A stretch of DNA of 64,000 nt from positions 114,753-178,752 of the forward strand of contig NZ_JAJTMY010000004.1 in the NCBI RefSeq assembly GCF_021300615.1, in the 5' to 3' direction. This DNA is from Helicobacter anatolicus (GTDB lineage Bacteria > Campylobacterota > Campylobacteria > Campylobacterales > Helicobacteraceae). The translations under genes were made by a program, and so were the position numbers. The notes below the pieces were generated by a model. That model ran no database searches. It was not told the DNA's origin and saw only the letters and a program-made list of their open reading frames with translations. Below are positions 38,271 through 45,120 of this stretch, piece after piece; positions within the stretch are counted from its first letter, which is position 1; each line of letters starts with the position of its first letter.

Positions 38271-39124
38271 TACAAATTTCTTTACAAAAACAACTATCAG
38301 GAGCAAAAGGTCCTTTTAGTCTTGACTTACAAGCAAATTTTCAAACCAACAAAACCTATGCAATTTTTGGAGAATCTGGAAGTGGAAAAACTACTTTTTT
38401 TAAAATGCTCTGCGGAATCACTCCTCCTGATTCTGGATATATATCACATAACAACCAAGTCCTCTATGACAAAAAAGCACAAATCAATACCCCTATTTGG
38501 AAGAGAAATATTGGTTTTGTATTTCAAAATTGTGCACTATTTCCACATCTTAATGTTTATAAAAATATTACTTTCGGGTTAAACAACTCCCTAAAATCTG
38601 AAGTAGATTCCTTAATTTCTTTGCTAAATCTCAATCAACTTTGTGATAAAAAACCCAAACACCTCTCTGGCGGACAAGCTCAAAAAGTAGCTCTTGCGAG
38701 ATCTATTTTGCAAAATCCAAAAATTTTATTGCTTGATGAACCTTTCAGCGCACTTGATCAAGATACAAAAACTTTTTTATATCAAGAATTTAAAAACACT
38801 CTCAAACATTTTAACCTTACAACTTTTTTGATTTCACACGATATTACAGAAGTATTGTTTTTAACCGATCATGTTTTTGTGCTTGAAGATGGTAAATTTT
38901 GTAAAAATGGGACTCCACAAGAAATATTTTTGGAGCAAAAAAATCATAAAATCTTTGGAAAAATTTTATCCATCAAGAAACAAGGCAACAAAAGTGTTTT
39001 GCAAGTTTTAGTGCAAAACATGATTTTTAATTTCATTTTAGAAAATGTGGATAACTCCCTAAAAATTGGCGATATGATTGCTGTAGATAATCATTTTTCC
39101 ATCAATAGGTTCCAAAAAATTTAA
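38267..39124 (+). CDS. modC: Molybdate ABC transporter, ATP-binding protein
   Basis: A 285-residue ATPase with Walker A GESGSGKTT, the signature LSGGQAQKVALARS and Walker B ILLLDEPFSALD. A C-terminal stretch of about 60 residues (ILSIKKQGNKSVLQVLVQ onward) resembles a single Mop/TOBE domain, shorter than in E. coli ModC. No modE regulator and no Moco riboswitch is seen in front of the cluster. Confidence 0.93.
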   Translation: MIQISLQKQLSGAKGPFSLDLQANFQTNKTYAIFGESGSGKTTFFKMLCGITPPDSGYISHNNQVLYDKKAQINTPIWKRNIGFVFQNCALFPHLNVYKNITFGLNNSLKSEVDSLISLLNLNQLCDKKPKHLSGGQAQKVALARSILQNPKILLLDEPFSALDQDTKTFLYQEFKNTLKHFNLTTFLISHDITEVLFLTDHVFVLEDGKFCKNGTPQEIFLEQKNHKIFGKILSIKKQGNKSVLQVLVQNMIFNFILENVDNSLKIGDMIAVDNHFSINRFQKI

Positions 39125-39126
39125 AA

Positions 39127-39143
39127 TTGGAATGCATTTTGCT
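39127..39143 (+). promoter_or_regulatory. Sigma-54 (RpoN) type promoter for the FlgP-like gene
   Basis: The 55-bp gap before the FlgP-like gene holds TTGG-N10-GC (GG at 39129-39130, GC at 39141-39142) with TTTGCTTT around the -12. This has the invariant spacing and most of the consensus. The predicted transcript start near 39153 leaves a leader of about 27 nt with AAAGGA before the ATG at 39180. In Helicobacter, RpoN with FlgR controls middle flagellar genes. Confidence 0.62.
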
Positions 39144-39179
39144 TTGACTTTAGCACATATACTTTTTTAAAGGATTTTT

Positions 39180-39830
39180 ATGAAAAATATGACAAGAAGG
39201 TTTTTAAGAGTTTCATTAATTCTAAGTGGAGCAATTGCTCTTTCAGGATGTAATAATATGTTTGGCCCTAATGCAGATGACACAAGCCTTGTACCACCAT
39301 CTGCGGTTTATCAGCCAGGTTCTGTACAATCTCCTATGTATCCACCTGTAGGCTTTAGTAATCCTAACCTTGTAGCAGGAAATTCTCTACCGCAAGGTCC
39401 AATAGATTCTCCATTGCCAGATACAAGATTTGATGCACCATTACCTGAAGCACCACAAACAGGAGATATTATTCCCAACAGCCCAATGCTAACACCAAAT
39501 AATATCATTGAACTTAGTGCTGTTGGCATGGGTGTAGCACCAGAATCTACCATTTCTCCTTCGCAAGCACTTGCACTTGCTAAAAGAGCCGCAATTGTTG
39601 ATGCTTACAGACAACTTGGTGAAAAAATGTATGGTATCAGAGTAAATGCTCAAGATACAGTAAGAGATATGATTTTGCAAAACTCTACTGTAAAAACAAA
39701 AGTACAAGCACTCATTAGAAATGCAGAAATCACAGAAACTGTATACAAAGACGGTTTATGTCAAGTAAGCATGGAATTAAAACTTGATGGTCGAATCTGG
39801 TATCGTGCTTTGAGTGGTGATAGAGGCTAA
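39180..39830 (+). CDS. LPP20-family lipoprotein, FlgP-like (flagellar basal disk)
   Basis: A 216-residue lipoprotein (lipobox LSGC, Cys24). A proline- and serine-rich linker (25-105) leads to an LPP20 domain (about 110-205: ALALAKRAAIVDAYRQLGEK, DTVRDMILQNSTVKTKVQAL, YKDGLCQVSMELKLDG). That C-terminal domain closely resembles C. jejuni FlgP, which builds the large disk under the outer membrane that braces the stator ring. A sigma-54-type promoter in front agrees with a flagellar role. The linker is longer than I recall for FlgP. An Lpp20-type antigen is the alternative. Confidence 0.68.
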   Translation: MKNMTRRFLRVSLILSGAIALSGCNNMFGPNADDTSLVPPSAVYQPGSVQSPMYPPVGFSNPNLVAGNSLPQGPIDSPLPDTRFDAPLPEAPQTGDIIPNSPMLTPNNIIELSAVGMGVAPESTISPSQALALAKRAAIVDAYRQLGEKMYGIRVNAQDTVRDMILQNSTVKTKVQALIRNAEITETVYKDGLCQVSMELKLDGRIWYRALSGDRG

Positions 39831-40438
39831 TGTTTTTTACTAACCTTCTTAACAATAAGAGTGCTATTTTAAGTAGCATTCTTATTGCTTTTTTTTTAGT
39901 TTCTTGTGCTGGAACTAAAAAATTTTTTACCAACCAACCTGTACGAGCACACAAACAAGCCCCACAAATTGACATAAGTACTCCTCCTGATTTTAAGATC
40001 ATCTATATCAAAAGTCCAACTTTTAACTATTATGACTATGCCTTAATACGTACAGAAGAAAATGTTGATTACACAAATATTATGGTAGAGCTCTTTAAGC
40101 TTGGAAAAAATATTGGAAATATCACAATCACAAAAAATCAAATTTGTTTTATGAATGACTGTGCAAAAAAATGGCCGGCATCCAAAAATTTTTTTGGAAA
40201 GGTAGCTTATGCAAATTTATTTGATGATATTATTTTAGGCAAAGATATTTTTAATGGCAAAGGAAAAATGATTAATGCAGATGGTGCATTAGTGCAAAGG
40301 TTTCAGCAAAGTGGACAAATAATCTATTATCTTCGCAAACAAGATCATATTTTATTTCAAAACCTCAACACGGGAGTAGTTATCTCTATTGACAAATACA
40401 TAGACCCCGCCAAACAATATGATATAGAAGATGAATAA
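39830..40438 (+). CDS. Hypothetical lipoprotein downstream of the FlgP-like gene
   Basis: A 202-residue lipoprotein with lipobox LVSC (Cys26) and a mature domain of about 170 residues (TPPDFKIIYIKSPTFNYYDY, EENVDYTNIMVELFKLGK, KQDHILFQNLNTGVVISID). I recognise no family. Its start overlaps the FlgP-like stop (TAATG), so translation is coupled. The codons for the signal peptide coincide with an intrinsic terminator hairpin and T tract. It may be a partner of the FlgP-like disk protein, since H. pylori also has two lipoprotein-like genes next to coaBC, but this is inference. Confidence 0.72.
   Translation: MFFTNLLNNKSAILSSILIAFFLVSCAGTKKFFTNQPVRAHKQAPQIDISTPPDFKIIYIKSPTFNYYDYALIRTEENVDYTNIMVELFKLGKNIGNITITKNQICFMNDCAKKWPASKNFFGKVAYANLFDDIILGKDIFNGKGKMINADGALVQRFQQSGQIIYYLRKQDHILFQNLNTGVVISIDKYIDPAKQYDIEDE
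39853..39897 (+). terminator. Intrinsic terminator / attenuator inside the signal-peptide codons of the second lipoprotein
   Basis: A 14-bp stem with one G-U pair (left arm 39853-39866, right arm 39874-39887, 7-nt loop) is followed by C and nine T residues. It lies 23 bases past the start codon of the downstream gene, whose export signal needs these codons. A ribosome following closely would prevent folding, so coupled translation could decide read-through into the coaBC part of the operon. Confidence 0.75.
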
Positions 40439-41646
40439 TGCTTTTTAACCCTAGTGATTTTTTTAAAAATAAAAATATTTTGGTTGGAATAAGTGGTTCA
40501 ATAGCCATTTATAAAATCTTAGACCTCTTAAGTACTTTAAAAAAAGCACAAGCAAATCTTAGAATTATAATGTCTGAAGAAAGCTTAAAATTTATCACTC
40601 CATTATGTTTTGAGGCTATTACACACACTCGTGTTCTTTGCACACAAACAGAAGACTGGAGTAGTGAATGCAATCACATTGGCTATGCACAATGGGCAGA
40701 TATTTTTCTAATCGCCCCTGCCACTGCCAATACAATTGCTAAAATTGCAAATGGTATCGCAGATAATATTCTACTCTCTGCTATTCTTGCATCATCTGCA
40801 CCAAAAATCCTTGCCCCCGCGATGAATACCCAAATGCTTCTTGCTCAAAGCACAAAAAACAATATCAAAAAACTTCAAGACTTAAACTTTACTCTAATCC
40901 CCACACGCCAAAGTCTCCTTGCATGCGATACCTTTGGAGATGGTGCATTAGCAGAAACTTCAGATATTCTCCTTGCACTTGCTAAAAACCTTTCACAAAA
41001 TCCTTTTTGGAAAGATAAAAATGTCATTATCACCGGCGGAGGTAGTAAAGAAAATATTGATTCTGTACGCTGTCTTAGCAATCACTCCAGCGGACTACAA
41101 GCTAGTGCACTAGCAGAAGCACTTGATATTTTGGGTGCAAAAGTAACTTTTATTAGCTCAATTTTTCCCACAACACTGAGCAATTCTATTATCAAAATTC
41201 CTGTAAAAAGTGCAGAAGATTATCATCAAAAAATTTTAGAATCTGCCAAAGATATCCCCACCTATCTATTTATGGCAGCAGCAATTGCAGATTTCAAACC
41301 AAAAACTATCTATCAAGGAAAAATTAAAAAAAATGACCATACAAATCTTATTGTAGAATGTATTCCTAATATAGATATCTTAAAAAATATTACACAAAAA
41401 AATATTATCAAAATTGGTTTTAAAGCAGAAAGTGATGAAAAAAATGCCAAAAATTATGCTACCTTGATGCTAAAAAATAAAAAATGTCTTTGCGTATGTC
41501 TAAATATTCTTACAAAAGATAATACCTTTGGATCGCAAAATAATCAAATGACTCTAATGTCTCAAAATAAGACAAAAACTCTCTCTTTAGATACCAAAAG
41601 TCACATTGCCTTTAAAATCGCAGAATTTATAGCCACGCTTTCATAA
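40438..41646 (+). CDS. coaBC: Bifunctional phosphopantothenoylcysteine decarboxylase / synthetase
   Basis: A 402-residue CoA-pathway enzyme. The CoaC half (1-180) has GISGSIAIYK, the active-site histidine in CNHIGYAQWAD, PATANTIAKIANGIADN and APAMNTQM. The CoaB half has IITGGGSKENIDSVRCLSNHSSG and the lysine-containing KIKKND. It begins on the last base of the upstream lipoprotein stop. coaD at 2.7 kb catalyses the step after next. Confidence 0.94.
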   Translation: MLFNPSDFFKNKNILVGISGSIAIYKILDLLSTLKKAQANLRIIMSEESLKFITPLCFEAITHTRVLCTQTEDWSSECNHIGYAQWADIFLIAPATANTIAKIANGIADNILLSAILASSAPKILAPAMNTQMLLAQSTKNNIKKLQDLNFTLIPTRQSLLACDTFGDGALAETSDILLALAKNLSQNPFWKDKNVIITGGGSKENIDSVRCLSNHSSGLQASALAEALDILGAKVTFISSIFPTTLSNSIIKIPVKSAEDYHQKILESAKDIPTYLFMAAAIADFKPKTIYQGKIKKNDHTNLIVECIPNIDILKNITQKNIIKIGFKAESDEKNAKNYATLMLKNKKCLCVCLNILTKDNTFGSQNNQMTLMSQNKTKTLSLDTKSHIAFKIAEFIATLS

Positions 41647-42386
41647 TGATCCAAAAAATTGCTTCCCTCTCACAAAGTATTTCTAAACTCTCTCACCAAA
41701 AAGATTTTAATAATACTCTCCCTGTATTACTTAATGTCCTAGAAAAACAGGGCAAAGATCTATATAAAATAAAAATTGGCAACCTTATCACCCAAACAAA
41801 AAGCCAAAAAGATCTTATTGTAGGTGCACAATATTTTGCCAACTTGCAAAAAAGTTCTATAGGAACTCTGCTTTTAAATCAACTCACCCCCTACCCAAAA
41901 AATCTAGAAATATTACAAGATTCTCCCTTAAAACTTAGCTTTCAAAATCTTAAAGAAATTTTTAGCAAAGGAGAAGGTTTTATAGGGGAATGGAAAGAAT
42001 TCTTACTCAATCAATTCAGCGATGCACCAGATAAAAATAGTTTTTTATTTTTCGGGAATCTCCTTTTGAGTTTACAAAAAAATGTTATTTCTTTCAATAT
42101 CTATGAAGATAAAAAAAATTATTTTTTACAGCTTGAAAAAAGACAGGAAGAAAGTCTAGGATTTTATGCACTCTATCCCAATCTTGGACCTTTGAGTGGA
42201 GTAGTTTATAAAACTTTAGAAAAAGATATTGGTTTAAATTTGCAAGCTAGTTTTGAAAGCACAAAAAATCTTTTAAAAAATCATGCTAAAGATCTCAAAT
42301 TATTCCATAGAGTAGAAATTTCTTTACAAAAACATATAGAACCCCTCTATCAATTTACACAAAACTTATTAGATCTTAGAGGTTGA
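41646..42386 (+). CDS. Hypothetical protein of the coaBC operon
   Basis: A 246-residue, soluble, lysine-rich protein without signal peptide or membrane helix. The N-terminal 120 residues are helical (SQSISKLSHQKDFNNTLPVL). The C-terminal half alternates strands and helices (FNIYEDKKNYFLQLEKRQEE). I recognise no domain. It is coupled to coaBC (stop/start overlap of one base) and its 3' end runs 18 bp into the convergent oxidoreductase gene. The same neighbour order exists in H. pylori as far as I recall, which argues for a real conserved gene. Confidence 0.7.
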   Translation: MIQKIASLSQSISKLSHQKDFNNTLPVLLNVLEKQGKDLYKIKIGNLITQTKSQKDLIVGAQYFANLQKSSIGTLLLNQLTPYPKNLEILQDSPLKLSFQNLKEIFSKGEGFIGEWKEFLLNQFSDAPDKNSFLFFGNLLLSLQKNVISFNIYEDKKNYFLQLEKRQEESLGFYALYPNLGPLSGVVYKTLEKDIGLNLQASFESTKNLLKNHAKDLKLFHRVEISLQKHIEPLYQFTQNLLDLRG

Positions 42387-43349
42387 AATTTTTTCCAATG
42401 CTTCAATAATACGCATAACATGCTTTTGATCAAGAATATTTTGTACATGTGTTAAATTTTTAATCTTAAATGCAAAAGCATCTAAAGACTGATTAAGTGC
42501 CATTTTTCCCTGTAAAGTAGGATTGCTAATTGCACCTGTTTTATACTCCACCATTTTTTGATATAAGTTTGCAGGACTAAAATAATCCCTTACCACTACA
42601 CCAGAATCAAATAATATAATCTTATCTTTTTTTGTCTCATCATAAATTACACTTTTTTTTTCACCCCCAATAATCATCTCTCTAATTTTTATTGGGCTAA
42701 GCCATGAAACACTAATTGTTACAATCACGCCATTTTGCAATTCAAGATTGATATTTGCCAATGCATTATTAGGATAATCTTGATATTTTCTTGCAAAAAC
42801 TTCTACATTTTTGATTTCAAGCCCAATTAAATAATCAATAATGCTTAAATCATGAATCGCTAAATCCCAAATCACATCAACACTATTTTGAAACAACCCC
42901 AAATTAATTCTTCTTGCATTAATATAAACAATATTGCCCAAAATATCTATATTTTGTTTAAGCCATATAACAGGAGGTGCATACAAAAATATATGATCAC
43001 AATGCAAAGCACGTTTTTTTTCTTGTGCAAGATGATAGAGTTTTTGTGCATGTAAGGAATTTGTACATAAAGGCTTTTCTACAAAAACATGTTTAGAAGA
43101 TTCTAAAGCTTTTTTACTTAAATCAAAATGTGTGTGTGGTGGCGTAACAATAAAAACTGCTTCTATTTCATCATCTTGCAAAATATCATTATAGCTTTGA
43201 TAAATAGTAAAATCATAAATCTTTTGTGCCTCTAAAACTTGTTTAAAATTACAATCAAAAATTGTTCTTAAGCAAAAAAAATCAGAATCTACAATAGCCC
43301 TTGCAACATTCCTCCCCCAATATCCATAACCAATCACTGCAACCTGCAC
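42369..43349 (-). CDS. Gfo/Idh/MocA-family oxidoreductase
   Basis: A 326-residue NAD(P)-dependent enzyme. The Rossmann loop GYGYWGRN is at the N-terminus, the family motif EKPLCTN near residue 93, and a C-terminal alpha/beta sheet domain follows (WDLAIHDLSIIDYL, where the aspartate/histidine pair is catalytic in relatives). Members oxidise or reduce sugars, often nucleotide sugars for surface glycans. There are no sugar genes next to it, so the substrate is unknown. Confidence 0.85.
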   Translation of the reverse strand: MQVAVIGYGYWGRNVARAIVDSDFFCLRTIFDCNFKQVLEAQKIYDFTIYQSYNDILQDDEIEAVFIVTPPHTHFDLSKKALESSKHVFVEKPLCTNSLHAQKLYHLAQEKKRALHCDHIFLYAPPVIWLKQNIDILGNIVYINARRINLGLFQNSVDVIWDLAIHDLSIIDYLIGLEIKNVEVFARKYQDYPNNALANINLELQNGVIVTISVSWLSPIKIREMIIGGEKKSVIYDETKKDKIILFDSGVVVRDYFSPANLYQKMVEYKTGAISNPTLQGKMALNQSLDAFAFKIKNLTHVQNILDQKHVMRIIEALEKISTSKI

Positions 43350-43425
43350 GCCATTCCCTCAAACCACCTTAAAATATAAAAAAAATAATTTTAGCAATTT
43401 TAAAGAGATAAATACTTTATTTTTT

Positions 43426-43431
43426 TATAAA
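43426..43431 (+). promoter_or_regulatory. Possible -10 element for trmL
   Basis: TATAAA in a T-rich context 37 bp ahead of the trmL ATG, followed by AAGGG as ribosome-binding site. Confidence 0.45.
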
Positions 43432-43467
43432 ATTACACAAAAATCCGATCCTCATTGAAGGGAAAAA

Positions 43468-43932
43468 ATGATCAACATTGTCTTAGTAGAACCAAGAATT
43501 CCACAAAACACAGGCAACATAGGAAGGTTATGCGTCGCTGGAAATGCAAGATTACACCTAATCCACCCACTAGGATTTTGTATTGATGAAAAAGCACTAA
43601 AACGTGCAGGCATGGATTATTGGAAAAATCTAGAAGTTTATGAATGGCAAAATCTCCAAGATTTTTGGTCACACCACCCCATAAACCACCAACATTTTTT
43701 TCTTAGCACTAAAGCAAACAAAAATTACTACGATGCGCCATTTCAAAATGAATGTTTTTTATATTTTGGACGAGAAGATGCTGGGCTAAACACAGAAATT
43801 CTACAAAAATATTCCAAGCAAGTTTACAAAATCCCTATGCAAAAAAATATCCGCAGTATCAATCTTGCAACTTCAGTAGGCGCAGTACTCTATGAAGCAA
43901 TCCGACAAACAGAGCTGTATAAAAATTTTTAA
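43468..43932 (+). CDS. trmL: tRNA (cytidine(34)-2'-O)-methyltransferase TrmL
   Basis: A 154-residue SPOUT methyltransferase with a trefoil knot. Diagnostic segments are LVEPRIPQNTGNIGRLC, LIHPLGF, YFGREDAGL and RSINLATSVGAVLYEA. TrmL methylates the wobble base of tRNA-Leu isoacceptors. It is a single-gene unit ending three bases from the convergent ccdA partner gene. Confidence 0.93.
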   Translation: MINIVLVEPRIPQNTGNIGRLCVAGNARLHLIHPLGFCIDEKALKRAGMDYWKNLEVYEWQNLQDFWSHHPINHQHFFLSTKANKNYYDAPFQNECFLYFGREDAGLNTEILQKYSKQVYKIPMQKNIRSINLATSVGAVLYEAIRQTELYKNF

Positions 43933-43935
43933 AAA

Positions 43936-44136
43936 TTACTTTTCAAGATACTTTTTCAATACATCGATTTCTTGATTTTTCAACTCTTCCTCTTCGTGTT
44001 CATTTTTACACCCCATAGGCTGCAAACTTTGCAAAAATCCTCCCTTGATTTCCTCGGTTGGATATTTTTCACACTCTTCTTCCGCATCTTGCGCAAAAAC
44101 CATACTAAAAACCATTAAAAATAAAATCTTTTTCAT
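43936..44136 (-). CDS. Small secreted two-cysteine protein coupled to ccdA
   Basis: 66 residues: a signal peptide (MKKILFLMVFSMVFA) and an acidic mature part of about 50 residues with two cysteines (EEECEKYP and PMGCKNE) and a lysine-rich end. No family is recognised. Its ATG overlaps the ccdA stop (four bases), so it is made with CcdA. It may be a thiol partner in the periplasm; that is inference from position and cysteines only. Confidence 0.65.
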   Translation of the reverse strand: MKKILFLMVFSMVFAQDAEEECEKYPTEEIKGGFLQSLQPMGCKNEHEEEELKNQEIDVLKKYLEK

Positions 44137-44831
44137 AAATTTCCAAACTTATCAAGAGCTCCAAAATAAATCCCAATACCCAAAAGAACCAATAATATTC
44201 CCGAAATTTTTTCCGTAAAATTTACATATTTTTTTGCACGATCTAAAAGACTTGAAACCTGTTGTATCAATAAAGCAGCTGCCAAAAAAGGAATTGCTAA
44301 TCCCAAGGTATATCCAAACATTAAAAACAACCCATATTGTTCTTGTACTCCACCTAAAATCACAATACTTGTAAAAATTGGACCAATACAGGGTGTCCAC
44401 CCCAAAGAAAAACTCAAACCTAAAATAAAGGGAGTAAGAAGTTTGGAAAACCTTTTTTGCTGCCATTCAAATTTTTTGCACTTATATAAAATCTTAAAAC
44501 GCAAACCTAGAAAATGCAAACCAAATAAAACAACAACAATTCCTGCAAATTGCTTAAGCCATAGCGGTGCAAACACCTCAATAATTTTTGCCATACTTGC
44601 ACCAAGAAGCATAAAAACCAAACCAAATCCCAATACAAAGCTCAATGCTTGAAAAAAAATTCCTATACTACCTTTTGTATTTTTTAATTCCCGCAAGCTT
44701 TGTCCTGAAATATAAGATAAATATGCAGGTGCTAATGGCAAAACACAAGGACTTAAAAATGTCAACAATCCTGCCAAAAATGCGGCAAAAAATGGTGTGC
44801 TATGAAAAATACCTTCCAAAAACTGATCCAA
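44133..44831 (-). CDS. ccdA: CcdA-type thiol-disulfide transporter for cytochrome c biogenesis
   Basis: A 232-residue inner membrane protein with six predicted helices and the two membrane cysteines of the DsbD/CcdA core: FLSPCVLPL near residue 28 and LGWTPCIGP near 145. CcdA carries reductant from thioredoxin to the periplasm, where apocytochrome c cysteines must be kept reduced for CcsBA. The start is TTG 44831 with GGAGAG upstream. The thioredoxin-like lipoprotein at 51.9 kb is a plausible acceptor. Confidence 0.9.
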   Translation of the reverse strand: MDQFLEGIFHSTPFFAAFLAGLLTFLSPCVLPLAPAYLSYISGQSLRELKNTKGSIGIFFQALSFVLGFGLVFMLLGASMAKIIEVFAPLWLKQFAGIVVVLFGLHFLGLRFKILYKCKKFEWQQKRFSKLLTPFILGLSFSLGWTPCIGPIFTSIVILGGVQEQYGLFLMFGYTLGLAIPFLAAALLIQQVSSLLDRAKKYVNFTEKISGILLVLLGIGIYFGALDKFGNL

Positions 44832-44890
44832 ATATCACTCTCCAACTCTTATTTTTTCATAATTAAAACATAAACAAATTAAAAATTAGT

Positions 44891-44896
44891 TATAAT
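44891..44896 (+). promoter_or_regulatory. -10 promoter element of the deaD operon
   Basis: A consensus TATAAT in the divergent spacer between ccdA and deaD. It predicts a transcript start near 44903 and a leader of about 220 nt before the deaD ATG. Confidence 0.6.
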
Positions 44897-44902
44897 ATTT
44901 AC

Positions 44903-45120
44903 TACATTGCTTTTGCAAATCGTCGTTATTAGCAATTCCTTGATTCCTTCATATAAAATTACTCTGTAGGGTATCACAGGACCATTAAAACATTCTTATC
45001 GTTTTGGGTTTTTAAAAAATTTGAAGTTGTCGCTACCTAGAAGTTTCAAGATCCAGAATGATTGATAGTGTAATGATTTAGCATCTTAAAGATGCATAAC
45101 CAAAACTTTAGGACAATCCA
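44903..45120 (+). other. Long 5' leader of the RNA helicase gene
   Basis: About 218 nt without an open frame of note. It contains a compact hairpin GCATCT-TAA-AGATGC near 45084-45098 just before the ribosome-binding site (AGGA), and a possible longer pairing between TTTGAAG (about 45019) and TTTCAAG (about 45047). The length suggests regulation of the helicase through its own leader RNA. No known riboswitch or RNA family was recognised. Confidence 0.45.

Noticed and set aside
39158..39163. TATACT as a sigma-70 type -10 for the FlgP-like gene
   Set aside because: Its transcript start would fall on the ribosome-binding site (39169-39174); the sigma-54 type site upstream fits better.
44152..44466. 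Second minus-strand frame of about 100 codons within ccdA
   Set aside because: It is a shifted frame of the same membrane protein gene; no sign of a frameshift in ccdA itself.
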